DNA of 13,625 nt from Bacteroidales bacterium (lineage in GTDB: Bacteria; Bacteroidota; Bacteroidia; Bacteroidales; P3): contig SFPR01000046.1 of assembly GCA_004551865.1 (NCBI GenBank), forward strand, positions 1-13,625, read 5' to 3'. This document shows positions 1 through 7,579 of this stretch, piece by piece. Below the pieces are notes generated by a model. It did no database searches. It was not told the DNA's origin and saw nothing but the letters and a program-made list of their open reading frames with translations. The first letter of the stretch is position 1; every line of letters begins with the position of its first letter. The position numbers were made by a program, and so were the translations under genes.

Positions 1-167
1 TAATCCTTCGTCTTTTTGCAAAAAGACTTCATGTTAGTGAGCAAAAACCCTTATGTTTTTCTGTCAAGACAAAACCTCCGTTCAAAAAGCCTTATTTTGG
101 TCTCAAAACAGGTAAGAAATCCTCTCAAAATCTTCGCTTAAAATCCTTGATTTTTATCATCGAAAAA
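1..167. repeat. Degenerate ~21-bp intergenic repeat array (left edge)
   Basis: Seen directly: A-rich units of about 18-23 bp recur here, with the loose pattern AAAA-n-CCTT-nn-TTTT-n-TC. The clearest units start near 44, 84 and 140. The spacing is irregular and the units are strongly diverged, so this is not a CRISPR array. A perfect 18-bp palindrome (GTCTTTTTG/CAAAAAGAC) occupies 10-27. A frame open from 31 to 141 would encode a repetitive 36-residue peptide, but I regard it as a by-product of the repeats. The array may continue beyond the left edge. I cannot assign a function. Confidence 0.45.
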
Positions 168-280
168 TATGGAAAGAAGTTATTATCTTTTGCAATGTAC
201 AACATGGGCAACTATCATAATGTAAAGAATAAATATCGACTTTTGGTTGATACTTACAAAATTTTGTGTAACTGTGTGCT

Positions 281-403
281 ATGATGAACACAAAAAACAA
301 CTTAGCTGTGAAAGACATCATTTCGCACATTTACAAAGATGCTACCGGTCAATGGAAAATTCAAACCAACGCCTCAAAAGTATTGAGATACGCAAGGACT
401 TGA
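281..403 (+). pseudogene. Short 5' gene remnant, possibly the start of an HD/Cas3''-like protein
   Basis: A 40-codon frame starts at tandem ATG codons (281 and 284) and stops at 401. Its first 30 residues (MMNTKNNLAVKD, then IISHIYKDATGQWKIQTN) read like the start of an HD-domain phosphohydrolase of the Cas3'' type, where an xxHI or xAHxR segment precedes the metal-binding region. From about 367 the DNA switches to a Bro-type domain in another frame, so only the beginning survives. The family guess comes from memory of N-terminal sequences and is weak: none of the catalytic HD residues is present. It looks like the upstream side of a deletion junction. Confidence 0.3.
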
Positions 404-717
404 CCGACCAATGGAAGCTCCACAATGTAGAGGAGGGCATACAGTATGCCACTCTCACCGACATCATTTATCAGCATTGGGCAGGCAAAACAGCCAAAGA
501 ATACAAGAAATTCAAGGGCTTGAAGAAAGAAAACCTGCGTGACAACATGACCAACGAAGAGTTGGTATTGAACATGCTTGCGGAACTCTCTACGACCAGC
601 ATCACGAAATCCAAGAATCCTCAGACGTTAGAGAATAATCGAGTTCTTTTTATGCGTTTATTGGGCGGTTTTGTGGGTCTCGCAACGTTGATTCTGCTCT
701 TTTTTGCTCTATTTTGA
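367..717 (+). pseudogene. C-terminal remnant of a Bro-N/antirepressor-type protein
   Basis: From about 367 to 633 the frame encodes a segment I recognise from the C-terminal half of Bro-N-type prophage antirepressor proteins, which are often labelled DNA-damage-inducible. Landmarks are QRLKSIEIRKDLTDQW, YATLTDI, GKTAKEYKKFKGLKKENLRD and NMTNEELVLNMLAE. Full-length relatives are about 270-300 aa with an N-terminal Bro-N DNA-binding domain, which is absent here. The expected tail (a GG-x-VA-rich stretch) is also missing: after ENN the frame becomes a hydrophobic segment, LLGGFVGLATLILLFFALF, ending at 717. An in-frame TTG at 247 could start a 156-aa product, but its first 40 residues resemble nothing in the family and overlap another remnant. 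I call it a doubly truncated fossil of prophage or mobile origin. Confidence 0.6.
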
Positions 718-757
718 AAGCTCAATTGTTATATTACCGGTGGTCGAAATCTTGTTT

Positions 758-862
758 CTTGATTCCTGAATGCTAAAACAAAGTTTAGAAATACTGAATC
801 TTTGTTTCAGAAATTTGTTCCTTGATTTCGCTCGAACGAATCTTGATTTCGTTTTTCGATTA
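758..862. repeat. Five 21-bp degenerate tandem units
   Basis: Five consecutive 21-bp units start at 758, 779, 800, 821 and 842. Units 1, 4 and 5 begin CTTGATT, and units 4 and 5 share CTTGATTTCG exactly 21 bp apart. Units 2 and 3 share TTT-x-AGAAAT in the same register. The array lies between the antirepressor remnant and the terminator of the large surface-protein gene. Its AT-rich CTT...TTTT flavour recalls the array at the left edge of the window. Function unknown. Confidence 0.5.
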
Positions 863-880
863 AATAAAAAGAGATAATAC

Positions 881-921
881 AAAACGAGCGTTCGAATGGG
901 TTTACCTTGGTCGAACGCTCG
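881..921 (-). terminator. Intrinsic terminator of the surface-protein operon
   Basis: A perfect 11-bp inverted repeat, CGAGCGTTCGA (885-895) and TCGAACGCTCG (911-921), encloses a 15-nt loop. Read on the minus strand, the stem is followed by TTTTG and then a T-rich stretch. It lies 50 bp past the stop codon at 971, where a terminator for the leftward operon is expected. The plus-strand side is only moderately T-rich (CTTTCTTATTCC), so bidirectional action is possible but less convincing. Confidence 0.8.
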
Positions 922-970
922 CTTTCTTATTCCTTATATATATATAATGTATAAGGTATCAGTGTTGGAT

Positions 971-3900
971 TTATTCTTTGATTACTTTTCGCATTATCGT
1001 TTTGTCTTCGATCGTCATTCGCAAATAATATGCTCCCGATGGCAAAGTTTCGATGTTGATTTCGTTTGTATTAAAGAAACGCATAACGATTTTGCCGATA
1101 TTGTCTATCACTTCTATCTTTTCTATCTCTTTGCTGAACGTTAGTATTCCGCTTGTAGGATTAGGATAGAATGTGATTTCTGTCAATTCAGCAACATCAG
1201 ATAATGAACTGTTAACCGTAAGATTCAAAGTAATAGTACTGTCGCAACCATTTACAGTTTGAAGATTTTGAACGTAAGTACCGGATTCACTTTCGTTAAA
1301 ACCGAACTCTGAATAGGTTTCCCCTGAGTTTATTGTTGCATTGATAGTCGTATCAAAAGTAGGATTAACACTAACTGTTAATGTAACTATACTGTCGCAA
1401 CCGTTTACTGAAGTTAAGTTTTGTGTGTAAACACCTGCTTCGCTTACGTTAAAGTTGTTTTCTGTATAAACACTACCTTCGCAAATAGTTGCTGTAAGTT
1501 CTGTATTGAAAATTGGATTAACATTTAAAGTTAAAGTCACAATACTATCACAACCATTAGCAGTTTGTAAGTTTTGAGTATAAACACCTCCTTCACTTAC
1601 GTTAAATCCATTTTCATTGTAAACTTGTCCTTGACAAATGTTTGCAGAAAGTTCTGTATTGAAAGTTGGATTAACATTTAATGTAAGCGTTACAATACTA
1701 TCGCAACCATTTACGGTTTGCAAGTTCTGTGTATAAACACCTGCCTCACTTACATTGAAGCCGTTTTCGGTGTAAGCTGTTCCCTCGCAGATTGCAGCCT
1801 GCAAAGCGGTAGTTGCAACAGGGTTTACGGTTAAGGTAAGCGTAACTACACTATCGCAACCGTTGATTGTTTGTAGGTTTTGAGTATAGACGCCTGCCTC
1901 ACTTACATTGAAGCCGTTCTCTGTGTAGGTTGTTCCCTCGCAGATTGATGCCTGCAAAGCGGTAGTTGCAATAGGGTTTACAGTCAAGGTAAGTGTTACC
2001 GTGCTATCGCAACCATTTATGGTTTGCAGGTTTTGAGTATAAACACCTGCCTCACTTACATTAAATCCGTTTTCGGTGTAGGTTGTTCCCTCGCAGATTG
2101 CAGCAGTAATGCTGTTTGAGAAGTCGATGCTTTCAAATATAGCAGTAAAGCAAGTATCTTTTGTAAGAGTAAATGTTCTTGGATTGTTGGTATTTCCGTC
2201 ATTCCAACTCACGAAATTATAACAACTATTCGGTACTGCTGTGATTTCAACAACGCTTAAACTATCATAACTTCCCAAACCATTAACATAACCTTGCATT
2301 TCATTAGTTTCAGAATAAACATGTAAAGCAAAGATATCGTTATCTCTCAACAAAGGTTTATTTTCGACGTTTCCAGCAGAGTCAATAGCGATAGAAACAA
2401 AACCGGTGTTCATTCCATCGTAAACTCTAACCGAAATCATACTATCAATAGGAATATTCTCACCAACTTTTTCCCATTCCGCATTAGCACCATATTGAGC
2501 AAAGACATCATACTTCCAAACTCCCGAAATATTATCAGTTGCTTGAACAGTCAATGTTGCTTCTGAATTAGACATAGAAATATTAGTAATTTCGCTTTGT
2601 GGAGGAGTAACATCTATAACATTTCTCCAAACAGAAGTATGTATTGGGTCTTCTTGATCAAAGAATATAGAAGCATAATTATCAACAATTACACTATCTG
2701 CAAAAACATTATCTTTTAAATCTATTGAAAAAGCAACCCTACCTATTCCATCTCCATTAAAATTAATTGGCAAAACTCCTTGTTCTAATTCTGTTGCAGG
2801 TTCCAATGTTATAGGATCTAATGAAGATATTGTCCAAATAGCAATTCCTATTATAGTATCTAAATCTAATTGAATTTGTGCAATAGCATTTATATCCGGA
2901 CGCATATCCATTGTATAAACAAACTCTCTTTCTCCATTTAATTCAAGAAGTTTTTCTCCTATTGTTACCCAATGAGCTTCAAAAGTTGAAAGATTAAATA
3001 AATTAGGATTTAATGTATCTTTTACAACTATTGTATGTGCAGGAGCAGTTGCTAATAAAGTGTCATTTTCAAACTCAATCTCGTAATTAAGTTCTTTAAG
3101 ACTATCTTTGATACAAAGAGAACCTGATTCTGCAACATAACCATATATTTCATTTGGATCAACAGGAACATAAAAGTTCATATTATAGCTATTAGGTTCT
3201 TCATTAGAAGGATTATCACATCTGTCTCTTTGTAAATTATTTAAAACCATTCCTGCATCGCCTCCTAAAATATCTCCAGGAGAAGCAATGGGTGGGTGTA
3301 AGTTCATTATATCGTCATACAGAGGATCTCCAGGATAAATACCATAAGCATCACAAACTGCTCTATCAACTATATGCATGGAAGCATTCCCAATACCTGC
3401 AATTGTTACTCCTAATTTAACAGAGTTATTAGCTATATTCCCTGCATGTCCAATTGATGGCATCTTTAATCTACCACCTAAACCACCTATTGCACCAAAA
3501 ACTTCTCCTAAACCTAAGACATTTTCAGCAGTAGCTGGTACTCTTTCTATTTGTGATATATTTCCAAAAGCATAATAAGTAGAGTTTGTAGAATATTCTT
3601 CTATCAAATCAATAAAATCACTTACTTCAAAACCTTCACCTGTCCAAGCATAGAGATTTATATTAGCATTTGATTTAGCAGATACTTCAAAAGACAAAGT
3701 TATCTCTTCATTTGCTTTGATTATAGGTAAATAAGTAAACATTAAACAACCTGTAGTATTCATTCCTATCAAATTGTCAGTAAGGACAGCAAAATTGTAA
3801 TCTAAAGAATCGGCTTCTTTAGACATAGTGATACTGAAATTACTAAATTTTATATCAGTAATTGATTCTGGATCTGTGAATGCAATATTTAAAGGAACAT

Positions 3901-6178
3901 ACACATAGTCTATATTACCTGTGTTTTTTATCGTTACATCTACAGGATAAGGTCTTCTTACTCGTGATGGTGATGAATAAGAAACAATCAAATCTCCATA
4001 AATACACTCTTGAAGATTTAAAGCATCGTTCCAAACTATTGTATCTATATCTTCTTGATCTCTAAACACTAAATGCAAATCATATAATCCATTTGAAATA
4101 GTGTCATCAATAAGAAACTGAACTCTTGCATTACAAATATCATGAGATACTACATCTTCATAGAAGATAGTATCAGATAAATTTGTTAGGAATACATTTG
4201 TAAGATAATCAAATCCATTTCCAAGATAATCCATAAAGAATCTACTATTTACTTTATTGCCAATAGAGTCAGGAGTGTATGACAAAAGAGCAAATTTTGA
4301 AATGTGATTATAATGTATAGTAGTGTTAGCAGAATTAGACTGAGTAATACTATGTACCGCCAAATAATAAACACCATCTTCCCAAGCGTGACAACCTTTA
4401 AACATAGTAGAATTAGAACCAGAAGAATGGAATATTTCATCTCCAGAAGGAGAAAATAATTGAATAGTACAAGTTTTGCCACCTTTAAAGATTAAAGAAT
4501 CTCCTGTTTCGGCATATAATGTGTACCATTTAATATCTCTCTGTTCAGGAATCGGAAATGTTCTAATACTATTCCTTTCTATTGAATCTGCTATCACATC
4601 TCTATAAACTCTTGTATCCACATACGTCTTCACAGTGTCGGAAAAGAAATCCAAATTGTTCCAAAAACGGAAGTGAATCTTGTTTTGAGCATACACAATC
4701 GGGCTTCCCTCGTTCGGATCGAAGTACATCGACATCGGATTGAACGCCACCGTATCCATAGGCATAAGAGAAACAATTTCAAAGTCAGCAGACGGAGGAT
4801 TAACCTCCACCGTAGTGCGAGAAGCAAAATCATCATTCAACCAATACTCATATTTGCAAACACCCAAACCACCCAAAGGCTCCTTAAAGAAGAGATGTCT
4901 CGACAAAGCCGAAGGAGTAGAGTTATTAACTTGAATATTCAAATAATGAATACCCGCAGGCAAAGAATCGGTTTCAAGCATAAGGTTTCCATTGCTTAAA
5001 GTGCCTGTTCTTCTTTGAGAAAAATCCTCATCAAACCAGTAACTATAAGACAACGCCTCACCGCTTGCACCTCCCGAAAGTGCATCATCTAATTTGTAGA
5101 ACATATAAGAAGACACAAAAGAGTGAATTCCGTTAACCTCCACAATCACATCAATAGTGTGTAAGCCGCTTTCAAGACCCGCAGTCTCCAAAAGCACAGC
5201 CCCATCGGCAACATTGCCACTTTGAACCGAAGCAATATTTCCGTCAAACCAATATTTATAAGTAGCCGAAGTAATATCGTCTTGCGAAAACAACTCATCG
5301 AGTTTCAAAAACGAATAACTATTGATGTAAGAAGCAATTCCCCCACTCTCAACAATGACATTCACCGTATGAATGCCTGGTTCGAGCCAAGAAGTCTCCA
5401 ACAACACAACACCATTGCTCACACTTCCACTTTGCAAAGAGTCAAAATTATTATCAAACCAACACTTATAAGTCAATTCTCCTGCACCGGAGGAAGAAAG
5501 CGTGTCGTTGATTTTCAAAAAAGAGAAACAATTAACGTAAGAGAGAACATCGGCGTTTTCAACCAAGACATTAAGTCTATGCAAACCTGTTTCCAAGTCG
5601 GCAAGATCGAGCAAAATCGTTCCATTGCTTAGAGAGCCCGAAACAAAATCGGTGCTGTCTCTATCTACCCAACACTTATAAGTCAAATCTCCTGCACCGG
5701 AGGAAGAAAGCGTGTCGTTGATTTTCAAAAAAGAGAAACAATTAACGTAAGAAGGAGCATCTGCGTTTTCAACCAACACATTAAGTCTATGCAAACCTGT
5801 TCCCAAATCGGCAAAGTCGAGCAAAATCGTTCCATTGCTTAGAGAGCCCGAAACAAAATCGGTGCTGTCTCTATCTACCCAACACTTATATGTAGTATTC
5901 GCCACTTCTCCATCTTGCAAAGCAGTGCTAAGCTTCAAGAAAGTAAAAGAAGCGGGCGAAGACCAACCGCCTGTGTCTTGCACCTGCAAGTCTAAGGAGT
6001 GAAGTCCTTCGTTTAAGCCTGCAAAATCCAACTCTGCCTGCAAGCCATTGCTCCCAAATGCTATGTTTTGCCTATTTGAGTAGTCTCTGTCTAACCAATA
6101 TTGCAAAAGAAAGCTGTTTTGAGCCTGCAAACCCACAGACAAAAGCAGACAAACTAAAAGTAAATAGCAACGTCTCAT
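971..6178 (-). CDS. Giant modular T9SS-exported surface protein
   Basis: A 1735-residue secreted protein. Residues 1-20 form a signal peptide (a hydrophobic LLLVCLLLSVG core ending GLQAQ). Seven ~70-aa modules with a Y-x-[CY]-W-[LVF]-D signature begin near residues 25, 97, 167, 237, 307, 378 and 443. A segment resembling a pre-peptidase C-terminal (PPC) domain spans about 530-625. A CARDB-like stretch (VDVTIKNTGN) lies near 740-830, followed by a DPNEIYG region typical of large Bacteroidota surface proteins. An InlB-B-like module (VSWNDGNTNNPRTFTL) precedes six 51-aa ICEG...GCDS modules (about 1359-1663). Residues ~1666-1735 (FYPNPTSG ... LPSGAYYLRM ... KVIKE) are a type A T9SS sorting domain, implying export through T9SS and surface attachment. 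No catalytic motif is evident, so adhesion or a structural role is an inference. It is the second gene of its unit, 11 bp after the beta-helix gene. Confidence 0.9.
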   Translation of the reverse strand: MRRCYLLLVCLLLSVGLQAQNSFLLQYWLDRDYSNRQNIAFGSNGLQAELDFAGLNEGLHSLDLQVQDTGGWSSPASFTFLKLSTALQDGEVANTTYKCWVDRDSTDFVSGSLSNGTILLDFADLGTGLHRLNVLVENADAPSYVNCFSFLKINDTLSSSGAGDLTYKCWVDRDSTDFVSGSLSNGTILLDLADLETGLHRLNVLVENADVLSYVNCFSFLKINDTLSSSGAGELTYKCWFDNNFDSLQSGSVSNGVVLLETSWLEPGIHTVNVIVESGGIASYINSYSFLKLDELFSQDDITSATYKYWFDGNIASVQSGNVADGAVLLETAGLESGLHTIDVIVEVNGIHSFVSSYMFYKLDDALSGGASGEALSYSYWFDEDFSQRRTGTLSNGNLMLETDSLPAGIHYLNIQVNNSTPSALSRHLFFKEPLGGLGVCKYEYWLNDDFASRTTVEVNPPSADFEIVSLMPMDTVAFNPMSMYFDPNEGSPIVYAQNKIHFRFWNNLDFFSDTVKTYVDTRVYRDVIADSIERNSIRTFPIPEQRDIKWYTLYAETGDSLIFKGGKTCTIQLFSPSGDEIFHSSGSNSTMFKGCHAWEDGVYYLAVHSITQSNSANTTIHYNHISKFALLSYTPDSIGNKVNSRFFMDYLGNGFDYLTNVFLTNLSDTIFYEDVVSHDICNARVQFLIDDTISNGLYDLHLVFRDQEDIDTIVWNDALNLQECIYGDLIVSYSSPSRVRRPYPVDVTIKNTGNIDYVYVPLNIAFTDPESITDIKFSNFSITMSKEADSLDYNFAVLTDNLIGMNTTGCLMFTYLPIIKANEEITLSFEVSAKSNANINLYAWTGEGFEVSDFIDLIEEYSTNSTYYAFGNISQIERVPATAENVLGLGEVFGAIGGLGGRLKMPSIGHAGNIANNSVKLGVTIAGIGNASMHIVDRAVCDAYGIYPGDPLYDDIMNLHPPIASPGDILGGDAGMVLNNLQRDRCDNPSNEEPNSYNMNFYVPVDPNEIYGYVAESGSLCIKDSLKELNYEIEFENDTLLATAPAHTIVVKDTLNPNLFNLSTFEAHWVTIGEKLLELNGEREFVYTMDMRPDINAIAQIQLDLDTIIGIAIWTISSLDPITLEPATELEQGVLPINFNGDGIGRVAFSIDLKDNVFADSVIVDNYASIFFDQEDPIHTSVWRNVIDVTPPQSEITNISMSNSEATLTVQATDNISGVWKYDVFAQYGANAEWEKVGENIPIDSMISVRVYDGMNTGFVSIAIDSAGNVENKPLLRDNDIFALHVYSETNEMQGYVNGLGSYDSLSVVEITAVPNSCYNFVSWNDGNTNNPRTFTLTKDTCFTAIFESIDFSNSITAAICEGTTYTENGFNVSEAGVYTQNLQTINGCDSTVTLTLTVNPIATTALQASICEGTTYTENGFNVSEAGVYTQNLQTINGCDSVVTLTLTVNPVATTALQAAICEGTAYTENGFNVSEAGVYTQNLQTVNGCDSIVTLTLNVNPTFNTELSANICQGQVYNENGFNVSEGGVYTQNLQTANGCDSIVTLTLNVNPIFNTELTATICEGSVYTENNFNVSEAGVYTQNLTSVNGCDSIVTLTVSVNPTFDTTINATINSGETYSEFGFNESESGTYVQNLQTVNGCDSTITLNLTVNSSLSDVAELTEITFYPNPTSGILTFSKEIEKIEVIDNIGKIVMRFFNTNEINIETLPSGAYYLRMTIEDKTIMRKVIKE
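1195..2112 (-). repeat. Six in-frame 153-bp repeats (51-aa modules)
   Basis: The shared CTGCCTCACTTAC string lies exactly 153 bp apart at 1741, 1894 and 2047, and six units tile the stretch. Each encodes ICEG-x-x-YTENGFNVSEAGVYTQNL followed by NGCDS-x-VTLTLTVNP. Units 1-3 (nearest the middle of the protein) are most alike; units 4-6 diverge progressively. Two cysteines per unit (ICEG and GCDS) suggest one disulfide per module, but unit 6 has INSG instead of ICEG. They probably form a stalk that projects the N-terminal modules from the cell surface; that role is inferred. Confidence 0.9.
5461..5880 (-). repeat. Two near-identical 210-bp tandem copies (modules 2 and 3)
   Basis: Copies at 5461-5670 and 5671-5880 align without gaps; I count about 10 differences in 210 bp, roughly 95% identity. 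They encode modules 2 and 3 of the N-terminal series of the large surface protein. The other modules of the series are much more diverged, so this pair comes from a recent tandem duplication or from gene conversion. The period is a multiple of three (70 codons), so gain or loss of a copy keeps the reading frame. Confidence 0.93.
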
Positions 6179-6189
6179 TGCTGTAAGAA

Positions 6190-7176
6190 TTATTCACTTA
6201 TTACCTCAATGTCCACACTCAACTTTCCGTCCGCAGTCGTACGATTAGCAACATTAAACCTCTTAATAATGTCATAAGACGGTCTCCAATCAAAAGGCAT
6301 AAAGCCCCCAAAAATTCCAACCTCACTTCCGTCAAAACCTTGAATGCTATCAGAAACAGAAGACTTCAAAACATATTTCTTTAAATCAATAAAACTTGCC
6401 CCACCCCAATTTTCAAACACATCACTACGACTCATAACAACATTTCCCGAAGCAGCAGAATGAGAAACACCCGTAAAACCAATAAGAACACTATTATTTA
6501 TTATTCCGTAAAGGATAGTATCATTAATTGTACTGTTTCTCATGATTATACAATTGTTATATTGAAATTGGCCAACAGCTGCACCTACGTTTTCATCTCC
6601 TCTTCCAAGAATTATACAATTATTACAAGTTGCGTAATAAGGAAGATAAGATGAACCACCCCCAATTAAAACACAGTTAATATATGTATTATTTCGATAG
6701 GAAGTACCACTAGTACCAATCATGCTGTATTCAGTAATAATACAATTAGTTGCTTGCACACCACCGCTTTGAGAAAAATTACCTATATAACACCTTGTAA
6801 GTTTTATGTCATAGGAATTGGATGTTTCAAGTCTATTAAAATAAATTCCTTCTGCTGAGAATTGTAATGAATCTCCCAATTGATAAACAACAAAACTCTT
6901 CATAAAATAAGTTCCAGCGCTTCTTCGTGCAGAATCTGCACAGGCTCCTTTTCCTCTGATGGTGATTCCTTTTCTTATTTGGCTTGGTGTAGAGAATGTT
7001 CCGTCGGATAGGGTGATGATATCGCCGTGTGTTGCGGCGTTATAGGCTTGTTTAAATGCAGTTTGCCCATAAAAGACGCTTGTAGAGTCGTTATGTCTCA
7101 ATACTGCTAACTGTTCTTGTGCCCAGAGCACGTTTGCACATAGTAGAGTGCAAATTGCGAAAATAATTCTTTTCAT
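6190..7176 (-). CDS. Exported beta-helix-like (pectin-lyase-fold) protein
   Basis: A 328-aa protein with a signal peptide (residues 1-20, ending NVLWAQ). Residues ~38-76 (FKQAYNAATHGDIITLSDGTF ... GITIRGKG) match the usual entry into a right-handed parallel beta-helix. Irregular rungs follow, with repeated asparagine-cysteine/serine-hydrophobic turns (TNCIIT, INCVLIGG, NNCIILG, NNCIIM, NNSVLIG). No acidic lyase residues or other catalytic motif is clear, so I do not call it an enzyme. The C-terminus (NVANRTTADGKLSVDIEV) is not a T9SS sorting domain. The gene ends 11 bp before the giant T9SS protein and shares its promoter, so the two products probably work together at the cell surface. The middle (about 6480-6900) looks more AT-rich than both ends. 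Confidence 0.75.
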   Translation of the reverse strand: MKRIIFAICTLLCANVLWAQEQLAVLRHNDSTSVFYGQTAFKQAYNAATHGDIITLSDGTFSTPSQIRKGITIRGKGACADSARRSAGTYFMKSFVVYQLGDSLQFSAEGIYFNRLETSNSYDIKLTRCYIGNFSQSGGVQATNCIITEYSMIGTSGTSYRNNTYINCVLIGGGSSYLPYYATCNNCIILGRGDENVGAAVGQFQYNNCIIMRNSTINDTILYGIINNSVLIGFTGVSHSAASGNVVMSRSDVFENWGGASFIDLKKYVLKSSVSDSIQGFDGSEVGIFGGFMPFDWRPSYDIIKRFNVANRTTADGKLSVDIEVISE

Positions 7177-7213
7177 TTTTGTACTTTTTATTTGTTAATA
7201 AATTATTTAATGT

Positions 7214-7424
7214 TCGAAATAAAAAGACAAAAAAAAGTCGTGAACTTCTCTTATTGTGATCTGAGGTTCTCGACTACCTATGTACCAAATAAGAAAAGCC
7301 CACGATATACACGTGGGCGTTTTCCACTTATTTTTATGGCACATGATTTGAAATTGTCGAGATTTCAGATCACCAAGAATAAGCAAAAACGCTTTTTTAT
7401 GTCGTTAAAATTTAACTTCGCCCA
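7214..7424. repeat. Long imperfect palindrome in the beta-helix gene leader
   Basis: The region folds back on itself around position 7308. The centre is a perfect 7-bp stem, GCCCACG (7298-7304) and CGTGGGC (7312-7318), extended by GAAAA/TTTTC past one bulged base. Outward, with bulges, AATAAG pairs with its complement, ATGTACCA with the complement of ATGTGCCA, and TCTCGAC/GTCGAGA and GTGATCTGA/TCAGATCAC pair. CTTATT (7250-7255) pairs with AATAAG (7378-7383). Weaker matches (GACA-A-run-G-x-CGT) extend to about 7214 and 7424. It sits between the promoter at 7477-7506 and the start codon at 7176, so it is transcribed into the leader. It could be a structured leader RNA, the terminator of the upstream MFS gene, or a decayed MITE-like element. 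Confidence 0.75.
7293..7324 (-). terminator. Hairpin core with T-rich flank (candidate terminator or attenuator)
   Basis: The central stem of the long palindrome (GAAAAGCCCACG against CGTGGGC-G-TTTTC) is GC-rich at its tip. On the minus strand it is followed by TTTTCTTATTT. Nothing else in 7325-7579 looks like a terminator, so this may end transcription from the MFS gene. However, the beta-helix promoter lies upstream of it, so that operon must read through it. The plus-strand side (GTTTTCC) is less terminator-like. Confidence 0.5.
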
Positions 7425-7476
7425 AACTACAATATTTTACATACTATTCACTACTTTTTAGTTCCGTTTCGAGATG

Positions 7477-7506
7477 CAAAGATATAAAATTCCCATAAAC
7501 CGACAA
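7477..7506 (-). promoter_or_regulatory. Bacteroidetes-type promoter for the surface-protein operon
   Basis: On the minus strand TATCTTTG (7477-7484) matches the -7 consensus TAnnTTTG exactly. A TTG (7504-7506) lies 19 bp upstream as the -33 element. The predicted start of transcription is near 7470, giving an unusually long leader of roughly 295 nt before the beta-helix gene. No other good -7 match is seen closer to the start codon. Confidence 0.75.
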
Positions 7507-7579
7507 AATAAAGCGACATATTTCTTCCAAATGACATTTGTACAATATTGTAAGTCTTTGTCTTAAGAAATGGTTTTGC

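Noticed and set aside
1..167. Possible CRISPR array at the left edge
   Set aside because: Units are 18-23 bp and degenerate, with no constant repeat and no spacers of regular length.
256..267. Perfect palindrome ACAAAATTTTGT near the pseudogene start
   Set aside because: Short and purely AT-rich in AT-rich DNA, with no matching partner site nearby.
7192..7461. 89-codon plus-strand open frame
   Set aside because: It lies wholly inside the long palindrome, has AT-biased lysine/phenylalanine content, no promoter match and no recognisable domain.
7541..7552. Perfect 12-bp palindrome TACAATATTGTA downstream of the MFS stop
   Set aside because: AT-rich, without a T-tract or GC stem; too weak to call an operator or terminator.
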